The notes: generated by a model not told the origin, from the letters alone. Numbered from the stretch's first letter, positions 1 to 8,007 are shown. The stretch is 50,791 nucleotides of DNA from Ruminococcus sp. (GCA_017397925.1 JAFQHO010000038.1:1-50791); one strand, 5' to 3'. A program made the numbers and translations.

Positions 1-516
1 AATCAGACCGCCTGAGCCTGCGCCGATAAGCGCGCCAAGGGCTGCCGCGCCGAGGATGCCTCCAACGCCTGTGCATATAAGGGCAATTGCTGCGATACAT
101 ATCACCACAGTTACAACAAGCTTCCAATGCTCCTTGCACCATTCGCTGGCATCATCGCAAAACTTCTCCCAATCGGATTTTTCGCTGTCGGGTTTGAGGT
201 AGTCGTACTCCTTGTAAAACTCCTTTTTAGCTTTTGAAACGGCATCTGCTGCGGCGTTGTCGCGATTTATAGTCAAATCTATAAAATCGTTGACTTCTTT
301 CTGAGTGGCTTCAAGGCCTGCTATCTGCTGCTCCTGTGTCTGCGACGATGTGGATATCTTGCTGATTATCCCGTCACATACGCTGCTGTTTATGCCGAGT
401 ATCTTCGTTTTAAGTGCGGTCAAATCCACACAGAAATCGCTTACTGCGGACTTTGCCTGCTCTATGTAATTGGACATACTGTTTATTTTGTCCTTGTATA
501 ATTCTATTGTTGCCAT
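1..516 (-). CDS. N-terminal part of a putative LXG/T7SS polymorphic toxin (runs off left edge)
   Basis: An open frame starts at ATG 516 and stays open to base 1, so 172 residues are visible and the C-terminus is missing. A GGAG site lies just upstream of the start. The first 120 or so residues are helical and polar with no enzyme motif. A motif rich in Trp and Cys (WCKEHWK) follows at about 128-134, then a hydrophobic Gly/Ala-rich segment from about 135 to 172. This plan (helical WXG/LXG-like head, then a glycine-rich hydrophobic pretoxin segment) is typical of type VII secreted polymorphic toxins, whose toxin domain is at the C-terminus, here outside the window. The order coiled-coil protein, small genes, long toxin supports this. 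The toxin activity cannot be predicted. Confidence 0.6.
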   Translation of the reverse strand, partial: MATIELYKDKINSMSNYIEQAKSAVSDFCVDLTALKTKILGINSSVCDGIISKISTSSQTQEQQIAGLEATQKEVNDFIDLTINRDNAAADAVSKAKKEFYKEYDYLKPDSEKSDWEKFCDDASEWCKEHWKLVVTVVICIAAIALICTGVGGILGAAALGALIGAGSGGLI

Positions 517-534
517 TTTTCACGCTCCATTTTT

Positions 535-969
535 TCAGATAAAAGTGTTCTTTTTTCCATCATAATATATTTTATCTTCGTTAGTTACCCACGTACATAT
601 CGTATCGCATATATTTTTTTTCAGAAGATAATTTGTACCATTAATTTTAATATTCCTGAGCAAATTGGAAATATCATAATCCTGATTTATTAAATTGGAT
701 ATTGTAATTAGCTCGCAGTCAATATTAAGCAGATTGTCAGCAATCTTTTTAAAATCATCAATCGAAATCGTAAAGGCTGCATTTATGAAATCGCCATCAT
801 AATCAATAATTTTGGGGAAAGGAATTAAAGAACCTATTTGTTCATTATATTCGGTTGAAAGATTTAAAATTGTAATCATAATTTTATCATTGAATAACTT
901 ATTCAATAGTATTGATAAAGAATTTGTATTTATATTGAATTTGATCTCTTTATGGATATAATGTTTCAT
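535..969 (-). CDS. small AT-rich protein of unknown function in T7SS toxin module
   Basis: A 144-residue protein; no family recognised. I place the start at ATG 969 because a GAGGAGA ribosome site sits about 9 bases upstream; the longer frame to 996 would need a TTG codon and includes that site. It is rich in Ile, Asn, Lys and Leu and has no signal peptide or membrane segment. Its base composition is clearly more AT-rich than the housekeeping genes nearby. It lies 18 bases upstream of the toxin start in the same direction. Small cytoplasmic AT-rich proteins next to polymorphic toxins are often immunity proteins, but they usually follow the toxin, so that role is only a guess. Confidence 0.6.
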   Translation of the reverse strand: MKHYIHKEIKFNINTNSLSILLNKLFNDKIMITILNLSTEYNEQIGSLIPFPKIIDYDGDFINAAFTISIDDFKKIADNLLNIDCELITISNLINQDYDISNLLRNIKINGTNYLLKKNICDTICTWVTNEDKIYYDGKKNTFI

Positions 970-1038
970 TTGATTCGTTCTCCTCTTTATTGCCAAAGTC
1001 TCTAATAAAACCCATAAGTCATAATATATGCATTACTA

Positions 1039-1404
1039 TCATTGATTCATTTCTGCTGCACTTTCATTTATCATTTCCATAATATCACAAGGTATTTCTT
1101 GCTTTAGATTTAGTAAATATTCAATCACACCTTTCAGCGCCATATTTACAGTAATAAACAGAATTATATCTATCATTTTGTAATCTCTGTAGTCTATTAT
1201 TCCAATCAAATAATCGGTTATTAATGATTTAAGTTCTTCATCTAATTGATAAAATGCACATTGTTCCGCAATATTTGAAAGCATTTCTAATGAGTAAAAA
1301 AGAGAATTTTTTGCTGTAAGTTCATCTTTTTCATTTAAAAAAGACGAAAGATAATTTTTGACGGTTAAGAGATCTGCACCGTCAGGAATACGACTGTAAT
1401 CCAT
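1039..1404 (-). CDS. small helical protein of unknown function in T7SS toxin module
   Basis: A 121-residue, probably all-helical, acidic protein that I do not recognise. ATG 1404 is preceded by a GGTGGTGAT ribosome site. A hydrophobic stretch near residues 79-93 (IDIILFITVNMALKG) could be a buried helix or a weak membrane segment. It is transcribed with its neighbours in the module and ends 69 bases before the 144-residue gene. By context it could be a chaperone or immunity protein for a type VII toxin; nothing in the residues proves it. Confidence 0.6.
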   Translation of the reverse strand: MDYSRIPDGADLLTVKNYLSSFLNEKDELTAKNSLFYSLEMLSNIAEQCAFYQLDEELKSLITDYLIGIIDYRDYKMIDIILFITVNMALKGVIEYLLNLKQEIPCDIMEMINESAAEMNQ

Positions 1405-1887
1405 AATATCACCACCAATGCCATGGGATTATTGGGATATGAACAATATTTTGTCTGTTGTTTCGTACCATTGTTCCGAGTGTAGTCATAAATTTGTTGC
1501 CATTTTTCACCTCTGCTGAAATTGTGTGATGTAAACATACCCCTCTATATAAGGGCAAAAATGCGCCTTTTTTCAACCATTTTTGGTTGATTGTCTGGTA
1601 CATCACCACGCAAAGCTTGCACGAAATCTGCTTGCATATTTTCCGTCAGCCTGCCCAGAACTTCCTTGCCATACATCAAGTATGCCTGCGGAATTTCTGA
1701 ACAAGCTGGCGAAAAATATGGCTTCGCATCTTCCGCACAAACTTCGTGTGTTGCTGTACCGAAAAATATTTTTTATTTTCTCTGTTTTAACTAATCATCA
1801 ACAGATGAAATTGTGGGTATACAACAAAATTTGCTGTTATATATTGCGACGTTTGCGGTAATTTATTTTAAAGAATACGGGCAATTT
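1405..1887. other. 483-base gap without a convincing gene, inside the toxin module
   Basis: No frame here has a ribosome site together with believable protein composition. The stretch from about 1600 to 1790 is more GC-rich than the flanks and could be decayed coding DNA. At 1553-1590 there is a 38-base palindrome-bearing element that recurs inverted just upstream of the prophage terminase gene. The gap separates the coiled-coil gene from the rest of the module. Confidence 0.5.
1553..1590. repeat. 38-base palindrome-bearing element, copy 1
   Basis: It contains the hairpin CAACCA-TTTT-TGGTTG preceded by a T-run and by GGGCAAAAATGCGCC. The same element occurs in inverted orientation at 28271-28308. 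The two differ at one base outside the hairpin loop, and the 4-base loop is TTTT in one and AAAA in the other when read in the same direction. Confidence 0.75.
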
Positions 1888-2460
1888 TTATTCAGCCGCT
1901 GTCATAAATTTCTTATAATATGCCATATTGACAAGGCAGCCCTGCTTTGCTGATTCATACTGGCTTATCATTGCCTGCGCCTTTGATATTTCTGAATCAA
2001 GCTCGTCAATTCGGCTGTTTAATGTATGCAATTCCTGGGTGAGTCCGTCTATAATGCCCGAAATTGTGCTTTTTCCACCGCTGATAAGGTCGAATACCCC
2101 GTTAAGCTCTGAATTGGCACTCGTTGCATTCTCTCCGAACTTATTGTTCAAATCAAAGGCATTTATTGTATCTGAGCTTACCATATTCTTGAAATTTGCA
2201 GCGGCTTCCTCTACCTTTCCGTTTATCTTTGTAAGGTGGGAGAAAAGTCCGTCGCGGCTTGTTGTAGTGTTGTTGATTGCGTCGAACAAATCCTGATTTT
2301 TTCTGATTTCTTCTCTTTTACCATCAGCTGCTACGTTCTTGTTCTGGCGTTCTGAGCGGTATTGTGCGATTTTACCTTCATAGGAGCGGATATATCCGCA
2401 GTATTCGCCGTATTTTCTCTGCTCCTGGTTATAAAGCTGTGTTGCTTCTTCTACGGTCAT
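1888..2460 (-). CDS. coiled-coil T7SS-associated protein (DUF5082/YwqH-like)
   Basis: A 190-residue soluble protein. The start is ATG 2460, since GGAGGAAATAACT lies immediately before it; the upstream ATG at 2475 would overlap that site. Nearly the whole chain is predicted helical with heptad-like patterning (residues about 1-60 and 110-185) and a Gly/Ser-rich hinge at about 120-132 (DLISGGKSTISG). Proteins of this type (DUF5082, as in B. subtilis YwqH) are encoded just upstream of LXG toxins and act as secretion partners or targeting factors. It is the first gene of the module and is driven by a consensus promoter at 2552-2580. DUF5082 members are usually shorter, so the family call is tentative, but the coiled-coil nature is clear. 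Confidence 0.7.
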   Translation of the reverse strand: MTVEEATQLYNQEQRKYGEYCGYIRSYEGKIAQYRSERQNKNVAADGKREEIRKNQDLFDAINNTTTSRDGLFSHLTKINGKVEEAAANFKNMVSSDTINAFDLNNKFGENATSANSELNGVFDLISGGKSTISGIIDGLTQELHTLNSRIDELDSEISKAQAMISQYESAKQGCLVNMAYYKKFMTAAE

Positions 2461-2551
2461 AGTTATTTCCTCCATCAGTTAGATTTGGATGAATTTTCAG
2501 CCTATTTTATGGTCATCAGCAAGGTTTTCTTGCGTGAATACACCTAATTTA

Positions 2552-2580
2552 ATTATATCAAAAATGTTAATGATTGTCAA
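2552..2580 (-). promoter_or_regulatory. sigma-A-type promoter of the T7SS toxin module
   Basis: On the minus strand TTGACA (2575-2580) and TATAAT (2552-2557) are separated by exactly 17 bases, a perfect consensus. It reads toward the coiled-coil gene starting at 2460, giving a leader of about 85 bases. Confidence 0.75.
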
Positions 2581-2626
2581 TGAAAACAATATATAATTTG
2601 GTAAAAAAATAAGGATAAAATTAAAA

Positions 2627-2648
2627 GGGTTCACAACAAAGTGAACCC
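2627..2648. repeat. short inverted repeat (hairpin)
   Basis: GGGTTCAC and GTGAACCC flank a 6-base loop. It lies between the toxin promoter and the htrA terminator, at the edge of the dispersed element at 2653-2712. Confidence 0.5.
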
Positions 2649-2652
2649 CGGA

Positions 2653-2712
2653 TATTGTCGAAAAACTTGAATTTCGTTCCGAAATTGCGGGCGAGCATTG
2701 CTCGCCCTTAAA
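2653..2712 (-). repeat. dispersed palindromic element (near-identical copy at 27742-27800)
   Basis: It starts with TGTCGAAAAACT and ends with the palindrome GGGCGAGCATTGCTCGCCC. The reverse complement of 27742-27800 matches almost base for base over about 55 bases. A diverged relative is at 6773-6830. It is non-coding and sits in the 307-base gap between the toxin module and htrA. Confidence 0.8.
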
Positions 2713-2730
2713 TATGCCTTTTTATACAGA

Positions 2731-2759
2731 CTGAGGGCTTACATTTTGTAAGCCCTCAG
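2731..2759. terminator. hairpin terminator after htrA
   Basis: A perfect 13-bp stem (CTGAGGGCTTACA / TGTAAGCCCTCAG) with a 3-base loop, 9 bases past the htrA stop. The U-tract on the minus strand is weak, so termination may be partial. Confidence 0.7.
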
Positions 2760-2767
2760 TTATTATA

Positions 2768-4303
2768 TCAGTAATCGCCGCTGGTGTCTTCCATCAGCTT
2801 GAATTCTATTTCGTATTCCTCGATATTTCCGTCTTTGTCAACCTTTGCACAGGTTGCAGGGACGGTATCTCCTGCGCCATAGCTTGCGCTTATTGTGTCG
2901 TACAGCTCGTCGTAAGTATCAACGTGTGTACCGTCAATCTTTGTTATGAAATCGCCTTTTTCAAGTGCTGTATTGGCTATATCACAATCCTGGCTGATAT
3001 CGCTGATATATATTCCCTTGAATTCCTTGGGAAGCTCAAATCCCAGTTCATCTTCAATTGAGGCTGTATTTGCCTCGCTGCTCATATCAATCAGCGTTAT
3101 ACCTATGCGGAAACGTCCGCCTATAAAGCCGTTGCTGATAAGCTCCTCGATAATTGGCTTAGCTTCGTTTATTGTAATTGCAAATCCAAGTCCTTCGTAA
3201 AATCCGCTTACGTATTTTGAGGATGTGATACCGATAACCTGACCGAACATATTTACAAGAGCACCGCCTGAATTTCCGGGGGAAATAGCTGCGTTTGTCT
3301 GTATGCAATTCATCTCGAAACCTGTGGAATCACTGCGTATTTCGCGGTTTACAGCCGATACAATGCCGTTTGTAACTGTTCCCGTAAGACCTGCGGGATT
3401 ACCGATAGCGATAACTTCTTCGCCTACAACGACTTCATCTGAATTGCCTAAAATAGCAGGAACAAGTCCCGATGCGTTGATTTTCAGCACAGCTATATCC
3501 GTTTTGGAGTCCCTGCCCACAATGGATGCAGAGTGTATTTTTCCGTCTGCGGTGTGGACATCGTGATATCCATCGGCTTTCAGTACGTGGGCATTTGTCA
3601 CAATATAGCCTTCTTCGTTGAGTACAACTCCCGAGCCTGTACCTTCAAGTCTGTTTTGGAAAGCGTCGTCATATGTGTAAATTTCAACAATTGATTCTCT
3701 TACTGCGGCTGCTGCGCCCTCTGTTGAGTATCTGCCGTATTCGTCAAGCTCCTCTGCGATTTTATCGGCACCTTCAGGCTTTTCACTCTGATATATAACT
3801 ATTTTGTCGGATGTGTTGAGGATCTTTATACGTTTTTCGCTGGTGACAATATCGTATACTATGCCGAAAACTCCCATAACAGCTGCAATAATCACAAGCA
3901 TAAAGAAAAGAACAACTATTGTTTTTTCGCGTCTGCTGCGATTTTTAGCTTCTTTTGCCTCTGCTGCCGCTTTCTGGTCGGGTGTCATTACGGGGACATA
4001 GTCGTAATTATTGGGATAGTTTGCAGGATATCTCTGCTGATTTGGGTTGTATTGTCTGTAATATGGATTATTTTGCGGATTTTGATTATATTGCTGCGGA
4101 TTGTCGTAATGTTGCTGTGGATTGGTATTTTGTTGCTGCTGAGTCTGATTATATTGCTGTCTGTTATAATCGTTTCGGGGGGGATTTTGTCCGTAGCCTG
4201 GGGGAGGGGACTGATATCCCTGTGTTTGCTGCTCTCCTGCAGGTGCAGACTGCTGAGTCTGCTCTCGCTGGAGTTCGTTGAATAAGTTTTCTCTGCGGTC
4301 CAT
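2768..4303 (-). CDS. htrA: membrane-anchored HtrA/DegP-type serine protease
   Basis: A 511-residue envelope protease with AAGGAG upstream of ATG 4303. Residues 1-115 form a cytoplasmic tail rich in Gln, Asn, Pro and Tyr; one membrane helix lies at about 128-152. The trypsin-like domain (about 195-385) carries the triad His239 (TNAHV), Asp269 (SKTDIAVLK) and Ser345 (PGNSGGALV). A single PDZ domain (about 408-495) follows. HtrA proteins degrade or refold damaged proteins outside the membrane. The gene starts 25 bases after the sensor kinase gene in the same direction, so it is probably co-transcribed and controlled by that two-component system, as CssRS controls htrA genes in Bacillus. The long Q/N-rich tail is the odd part. 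Confidence 0.95.
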   Translation of the reverse strand: MDRRENLFNELQREQTQQSAPAGEQQTQGYQSPPPGYGQNPPRNDYNRQQYNQTQQQQNTNPQQHYDNPQQYNQNPQNNPYYRQYNPNQQRYPANYPNNYDYVPVMTPDQKAAAEAKEAKNRSRREKTIVVLFFMLVIIAAVMGVFGIVYDIVTSEKRIKILNTSDKIVIYQSEKPEGADKIAEELDEYGRYSTEGAAAAVRESIVEIYTYDDAFQNRLEGTGSGVVLNEEGYIVTNAHVLKADGYHDVHTADGKIHSASIVGRDSKTDIAVLKINASGLVPAILGNSDEVVVGEEVIAIGNPAGLTGTVTNGIVSAVNREIRSDSTGFEMNCIQTNAAISPGNSGGALVNMFGQVIGITSSKYVSGFYEGLGFAITINEAKPIIEELISNGFIGGRFRIGITLIDMSSEANTASIEDELGFELPKEFKGIYISDISQDCDIANTALEKGDFITKIDGTHVDTYDELYDTISASYGAGDTVPATCAKVDKDGNIEEYEIEFKLMEDTSGDY

Positions 4304-4328
4304 ATTTGCTCCTTAGTTCTTTTTAGTT

Positions 4329-5780
4329 CTATTTGTCTTTTTCTGTTTTGGTGCAGTCTCTTGGTATCTGCACTAAAAATTCCGTATACTCGCCATATAC
4401 GCTCTTTACAACGATGTGACCATTGTGAAGATGCACGATTTTACGTGATATGGACAAGCCAAGTCCAAGACCTGTTGTATCTTTTCCTCTGGAGGAATCG
4501 GTTTTGTAAAAACGGTTGAAAACCTGCTCGATTTCGCTGTCCTTTAAGCCCTCGCCTGTATTTTTTATGCCTATGGTGCATATATCGTCCTTTTCCTCGA
4601 AGGTGAAGGAGAGTGTTCCGTTTTCGTTTACGAATTTTACGGCATTTTCCACAAGGTTATACACAACCTGCTGCATAAGGTCAGGGTCGGCAACGGCGAA
4701 AAGTCTGCTGCTGTCAAGCTCCTCGACCTGGAGATTTTTCTCCTCTATACGCTTTTCAAACATCAGTACAACCTTTATAACAAGGTCTGTAAGGTTTGTT
4801 TCCTGGAAATTCGGACGGAGTGTACCTGCCTCAAATCGGCTCATATTGAGCATTGAGCTTATGAGTATACGAAGTCGCTGAATTTCCTGTGAAACAAGTA
4901 TAAGATATTCCTGCTGACGGCTTTTCTTTATTGTGCCGTCAAGAATACCGTCTACAAAGCCGCCTATGGTCGTCATAGGGGTGCGAAGCTCATGGGAAAC
5001 GTTGGAAATAAAGGTACGGCTTGTTTCCTCGCTTTTTTCAACATTTGAAGCGAGAGTGTTGACAAGGTCGCATATACGCTTGAAATTCGGGGATATATCC
5101 GTTGAAAGCTTTTCTGTAAAGTTATCCTTTGAATATTCCTCAACAATACGGAGGAATTCCTCCTCAAAGCGGATTGTGGCGTTGATTTTTCTTCTGAATA
5201 CAATAAAGCATCCTGCAAAAAACAGAAGGGCAAGGGATACATATGATATAAGGATTATCATTGTAAACATTTCTGCCTGTTCTGTTGTGCCTGCCGCGAG
5301 TATATAACGTGGAACGTACTTTCCGTCGCTTTCACGGAAAAAGAATTTTGTGATATACATAAAGGACGGAACGCTCTGTGAAAGATATTCAGAGTTAAGG
5401 TTGAGGATATCATCCTTTTCAAGCTGTTTGATCGTTGATTTTGAGAGATTTTTCGTAAGATTTCCGTCGGGAGAAGCAATACATTTGCCCTCAGCGTCAA
5501 ATAAATACAGGCGAACTTCCTGTTCGCAGGCAAATTTATTGCTGAAATATGCCGCTTTCTGAATATAGTTGTTCTTATCCTGTGTGTATTCATCGGTAAT
5601 GCAGCTGATATACAGATCTCCGGCGGATTTTACCTTATCAAGCTGTCCCTTGCGGAACATATCGGTGCTTATATTTATAATCAGCACACCAAGTATAATA
5701 AGTATACTTGCAATTACAATAATAATAAGTCTCAGCATCTGATAATAAGAGCTGTTTTTTGCTTTCAAGTCAATCACCAC
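4329..5780 (-). CDS. sensor histidine kinase (CssS-like)
   Basis: A 483-residue membrane kinase. Membrane helices at about 16-38 and 171-195 frame a sensor region of roughly 130 residues; a HAMP-like linker follows. The HisKA box holds His263 (SHELRTP), and the ATPase domain shows the N box (LVENAVKFV) and a glycine-rich lid (GLGLGLSISRKIV). It would phosphorylate the adjacent OmpR-type regulator. The start is uncertain: GTG 5780 is used here, with a weak ribosome site, and GTG 5777 or a nearby TTG are possible. A near-perfect hairpin lies in the 96-base gap before it. Its place between the regulator and htrA suggests it senses envelope protein stress. Confidence 0.92.
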   Translation of the reverse strand: MVIDLKAKNSSYYQMLRLIIIVIASILIILGVLIINISTDMFRKGQLDKVKSAGDLYISCITDEYTQDKNNYIQKAAYFSNKFACEQEVRLYLFDAEGKCIASPDGNLTKNLSKSTIKQLEKDDILNLNSEYLSQSVPSFMYITKFFFRESDGKYVPRYILAAGTTEQAEMFTMIILISYVSLALLFFAGCFIVFRRKINATIRFEEEFLRIVEEYSKDNFTEKLSTDISPNFKRICDLVNTLASNVEKSEETSRTFISNVSHELRTPMTTIGGFVDGILDGTIKKSRQQEYLILVSQEIQRLRILISSMLNMSRFEAGTLRPNFQETNLTDLVIKVVLMFEKRIEEKNLQVEELDSSRLFAVADPDLMQQVVYNLVENAVKFVNENGTLSFTFEEKDDICTIGIKNTGEGLKDSEIEQVFNRFYKTDSSRGKDTTGLGLGLSISRKIVHLHNGHIVVKSVYGEYTEFLVQIPRDCTKTEKDK

Positions 5781-5832
5781 TTTCGTCGGGGATTATTGTG
5801 TATTTATGAGTATGAACCCTATTGCACAAATA

Positions 5833-5861
5833 CAGGGGACAGTAACAGTTACTGCCCCCTG
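5833..5861 (-). promoter_or_regulatory. intercistronic hairpin between response regulator and kinase
   Basis: Two 14-base arms (CAGGGGACAGTAAC and GTTACTGCCCCCTG) pair with one mismatch and almost no loop. There is no strong U-tract, so it may be a leaky terminator or an RNA-stability element that makes more regulator than kinase. Confidence 0.55.
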
Positions 5862-5876
5862 GTAAGAAGCAGGGAA

Positions 5877-6584
5877 TTATTCTTCCTCTTCTGCCTCAAA
5901 TTTATAGCCTACGCCCCATACTGTCTTGAGCGCCCATTTTTCAGAAATGCCTTCAAGCTTTTCACGTAGTCTTTTGATATGAACGTCAATTGTTCTGGAA
6001 TCGCCGTAGTATTCAAATCCCCATACCTCGTCGAGAAGCTGATCTCTTGTATATACTCTGTTGGGATTTGCTGCGAGATAGTAGAGAAGCTCCAGCTCCT
6101 TTGGGGGTGTATCGATGATTTTGCCGTTGACTTTAAGTTCATAGCGTGTCATATTGACAGAAAGCTTTTCATAGCGAACTTCTTTTACTTCAGGCTCAAC
6201 ATTGATATTGCCTACGCGGCGTGTAACTGCGTTGATACGGGCAATAACTTCTTTTGCATCGAAAGGCTTTACAATATAGTCATCAGCGCCCAGCTCAAGG
6301 CCGATTACCTTATCGATTGTTTCGCCCTTAGCTGTAATCATAATAATTGGAACATTTGATTTTTTGCGGATTTCGCGGCATACCTGCCAGCCGTCGATAC
6401 CGGGGAGCATAATGTCGAGAAGTACCATATCAGGTTTCAGCGCGTTGAATTTTACAACAGCCTCCTCACCGTCGTGAGAGAGAATAACACTGTAGCCGTC
6501 CTTTTCCAGATAAAGTCGGAGCAGGTCGCATATATTTTTATCATCGTCAACGATTAAGATTTTCAGACTTTTTTCATTTGCCAT
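5877..6584 (-). CDS. OmpR/PhoB-family response regulator (CssR-like)
   Basis: A 235-residue regulator. ATG 6584 is chosen because GAAGGAAGG lies upstream and the receiver domain begins right after it; the frame extends further but without a ribosome site. The receiver domain (about 7-118) has the acidic pair (IVDDD), the phospho-acceptor Asp in VLLDIMLPG and the conserved Lys in DYIVKPF. The C-terminal winged helix (about 138-232) has the usual ELELLYYL and VDVHIKRLREK-like motifs (here DVHIKRLREK). It is the first gene of the operon with the kinase and htrA. An upstream tandem 11-bp repeat may be its own binding site. Confidence 0.94.
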   Translation of the reverse strand: MANEKSLKILIVDDDKNICDLLRLYLEKDGYSVILSHDGEEAVVKFNALKPDMVLLDIMLPGIDGWQVCREIRKKSNVPIIMITAKGETIDKVIGLELGADDYIVKPFDAKEVIARINAVTRRVGNINVEPEVKEVRYEKLSVNMTRYELKVNGKIIDTPPKELELLYYLAANPNRVYTRDQLLDEVWGFEYYGDSRTIDVHIKRLREKLEGISEKWALKTVWGVGYKFEAEEEE

Positions 6585-6672
6585 TTTACATACCTTCCTT
6601 CTTGTGAAATAAGTTAATATTTTAAGTATATCAGAAATGCAATTCTGATGATATATTTTTATAATATATTCT

Positions 6673-6701
6673 ATTATACCGCAAATTAACAAAAAAGTCA
6701 A
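6673..6701 (-). promoter_or_regulatory. promoter of the regulator-kinase-htrA operon
   Basis: TTGACT (6696-6701) and TATAAT (6673-6678) on the minus strand with a 17-base spacer. The leader contains a small inverted repeat (ATCAGAA/TTCTGAT, 6630-6649). Confidence 0.7.
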
Positions 6702-6724
6702 TTGATTTCTGAAAAAATATTATG

Positions 6725-6746
6725 AGAATTTGAATAGAATTTGAAT
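6725..6746 (-). promoter_or_regulatory. tandem 11-bp direct repeat, candidate response-regulator box
   Basis: Two exact head-to-tail copies of AGAATTTGAAT (6725-6735 and 6736-6746), starting 24 bases upstream of the -35 box. OmpR-family dimers bind direct repeats with about one helical turn between half-sites, so this is a good candidate for autoregulation by the adjacent regulator. Confidence 0.55.
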
Positions 6747-6772
6747 AGTCTGTAGAAAAAGGTGTTTCGTAT

Positions 6773-6830
6773 AACGGACACGGCATGCCGTGTCTCTGAT
6801 TTTGGTGCGAAATTCAGTTTTTTCAACAAG
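6773..6830 (+). repeat. diverged copy of the dispersed palindromic element
   Basis: It contains an 18-base perfect palindrome (GACACGGCATGCCGTGTC, 6777-6794) followed by a GAATTTCG-like and GAAAAACT-like tail on the opposite strand. The order of blocks matches the elements at 2653-2712 and 27742-27800, although the palindrome sequence differs. Confidence 0.5.
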
Positions 6831-6833
6831 CAC

Positions 6834-6860
6834 AACAGCCGAGGAGAATCCTCGGCTGTT
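6834..6860 (-). terminator. terminator after the TPR-like gene
   Basis: A perfect 12-bp stem (AACAGCCGAGGA / TCCTCGGCTGTT) with a 3-base loop lies 5 bases past the stop of the TPR-like gene. Confidence 0.7.
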
Positions 6861-6864
6861 ATAA

Positions 6865-7959
6865 TCAGTTTTTAGTTATATTTCCTCTGTTTGCTGCAGC
6901 TTCTTCAGCTGATGCCGCACCGTTGGATGCTTCCTGAGGTCTGAGCATAGGGGAGTTGGGGTCAATTTTCAGTATAAGGTTCTTGATGTTTTCATCTCTT
7001 GTGAGATTATATGTTATTTTAAGTGCATTAAGTGCGTTAGGATAGTCCTTCACTGTAAGATAATGTGAAGAAAGCTGAGCAGCAGTTTCGATAACCTGCT
7101 TGTTAGGACCGAAATCGAGGTCATATTTCTTCATTGTATTGATAATCTGCTGCTGTGTAGGTCTTATAATGGGTGAACCTTTAAGATCTGAAAGGTGCTT
7201 CATCTCCATTGGAATAGCAGGATTTGGTGCAAACATCATACTTGCTGTGTAGAATACGCCTGCATCCTCAAAATCAGCAAAGGATGTGAGAATATAGCCT
7301 ACGTTTGCATAACATCTTGCGATTGCAATAGGTGAGGAGGCAATTTTCAGTGTATCTCTTGTAACTTCAATAACCATTTTCTTGTTGCGTATAAGCTTGT
7401 AAACTTCACAAAGCTCAAATCTGGGTGCAACGTCAACGGGATTATATTCGATAGCTGTTTCAAGAATCGGGATAGCGTCAATATTAGCGCCTGTTTCAAC
7501 GAGAAGATAAGCGTAAGTTGTGATATACTGAGAGAAATCGAAGGGGCTTCTGTTCAGTATTCTATCGTCCTTGAAAAGAACCTGACAGAGATTATCCTCA
7601 AAGGGATTGCGGAGAGAAACAAACTTTGCATTTTCTGTATGAGCATAGTCAACAGTGATTTTCTTGTAGAGCTTTTCTGCAAGGGGAAGTGCTTTTACAG
7701 TCTGTTTTGCCTCAAGAAGCTCAACAATCTTCTGGTGGTACTGGTCAAGTCTTAAACCATCAAGATGTGTGAGATGCTCAATTTCCTTTCTTCTGCTTTC
7801 GGGCATATTTTCAAGGAGAAGTTCGCCGACAGCGTTAATTCCGTCAGTATTTCCCTCGTTTGCGAATTTTTCGCCTTCAGCTCTGAGAATTTTGTCATTT
7901 TCTTCCGGAGAATCTCCGAGCTTTGCACGGAGTTCCTTGATGATATCATTTTTATCCAT
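6865..7959 (-). CDS. TPR-like repeat protein
   Basis: A 364-residue soluble protein with a GAGGT ribosome site before ATG 7959. From about residue 75 to 340 it is built of amphipathic helix pairs resembling tetratricopeptide repeats (for example around ALPLAEKLYKKI, AIPILETAIEYNP and ALNALKITYNL), a fold used for protein-protein contact. There is no signal peptide, membrane segment or catalytic motif. It follows the long Pro/Ala-rich gene with a hairpin in the 59-base gap, so the two are probably one transcript. The biological role is unknown. Confidence 0.7.
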   Translation of the reverse strand: MDKNDIIKELRAKLGDSPEENDKILRAEGEKFANEGNTDGINAVGELLLENMPESRRKEIEHLTHLDGLRLDQYHQKIVELLEAKQTVKALPLAEKLYKKITVDYAHTENAKFVSLRNPFEDNLCQVLFKDDRILNRSPFDFSQYITTYAYLLVETGANIDAIPILETAIEYNPVDVAPRFELCEVYKLIRNKKMVIEVTRDTLKIASSPIAIARCYANVGYILTSFADFEDAGVFYTASMMFAPNPAIPMEMKHLSDLKGSPIIRPTQQQIINTMKKYDLDFGPNKQVIETAAQLSSHYLTVKDYPNALNALKITYNLTRDENIKNLILKIDPNSPMLRPQEASNGAASAEEAAANRGNITKN

Positions 7960-7980
7960 ATTTTCAACCTCATTTTTGAA

Positions 7981-8007
7981 GTTACCCTGCCGTTATGGCA
8001 GGATAAC
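7981..8007 (-). promoter_or_regulatory. intercistronic hairpin between the Pro/Ala-rich and TPR-like genes
   Basis: 11-base arms (GTTACCCTGCC / GGCAGGATAAC) pair with one mismatch around a 5-base loop. It has no clear U-tract and may be a partial terminator or processing site. Confidence 0.5.

Noticed and set aside
1409-1609. 66-residue frame on the minus strand between the toxin-module genes
   Set aside because: It begins with GTG codons, its N-terminus is encoded by the 38-base palindrome element, and its composition is not protein-like.
1583-1861. 92- and 67-residue frames on the plus strand
   Set aside because: No ribosome site, no promoter, opposite to the module, and they read through the palindrome element.
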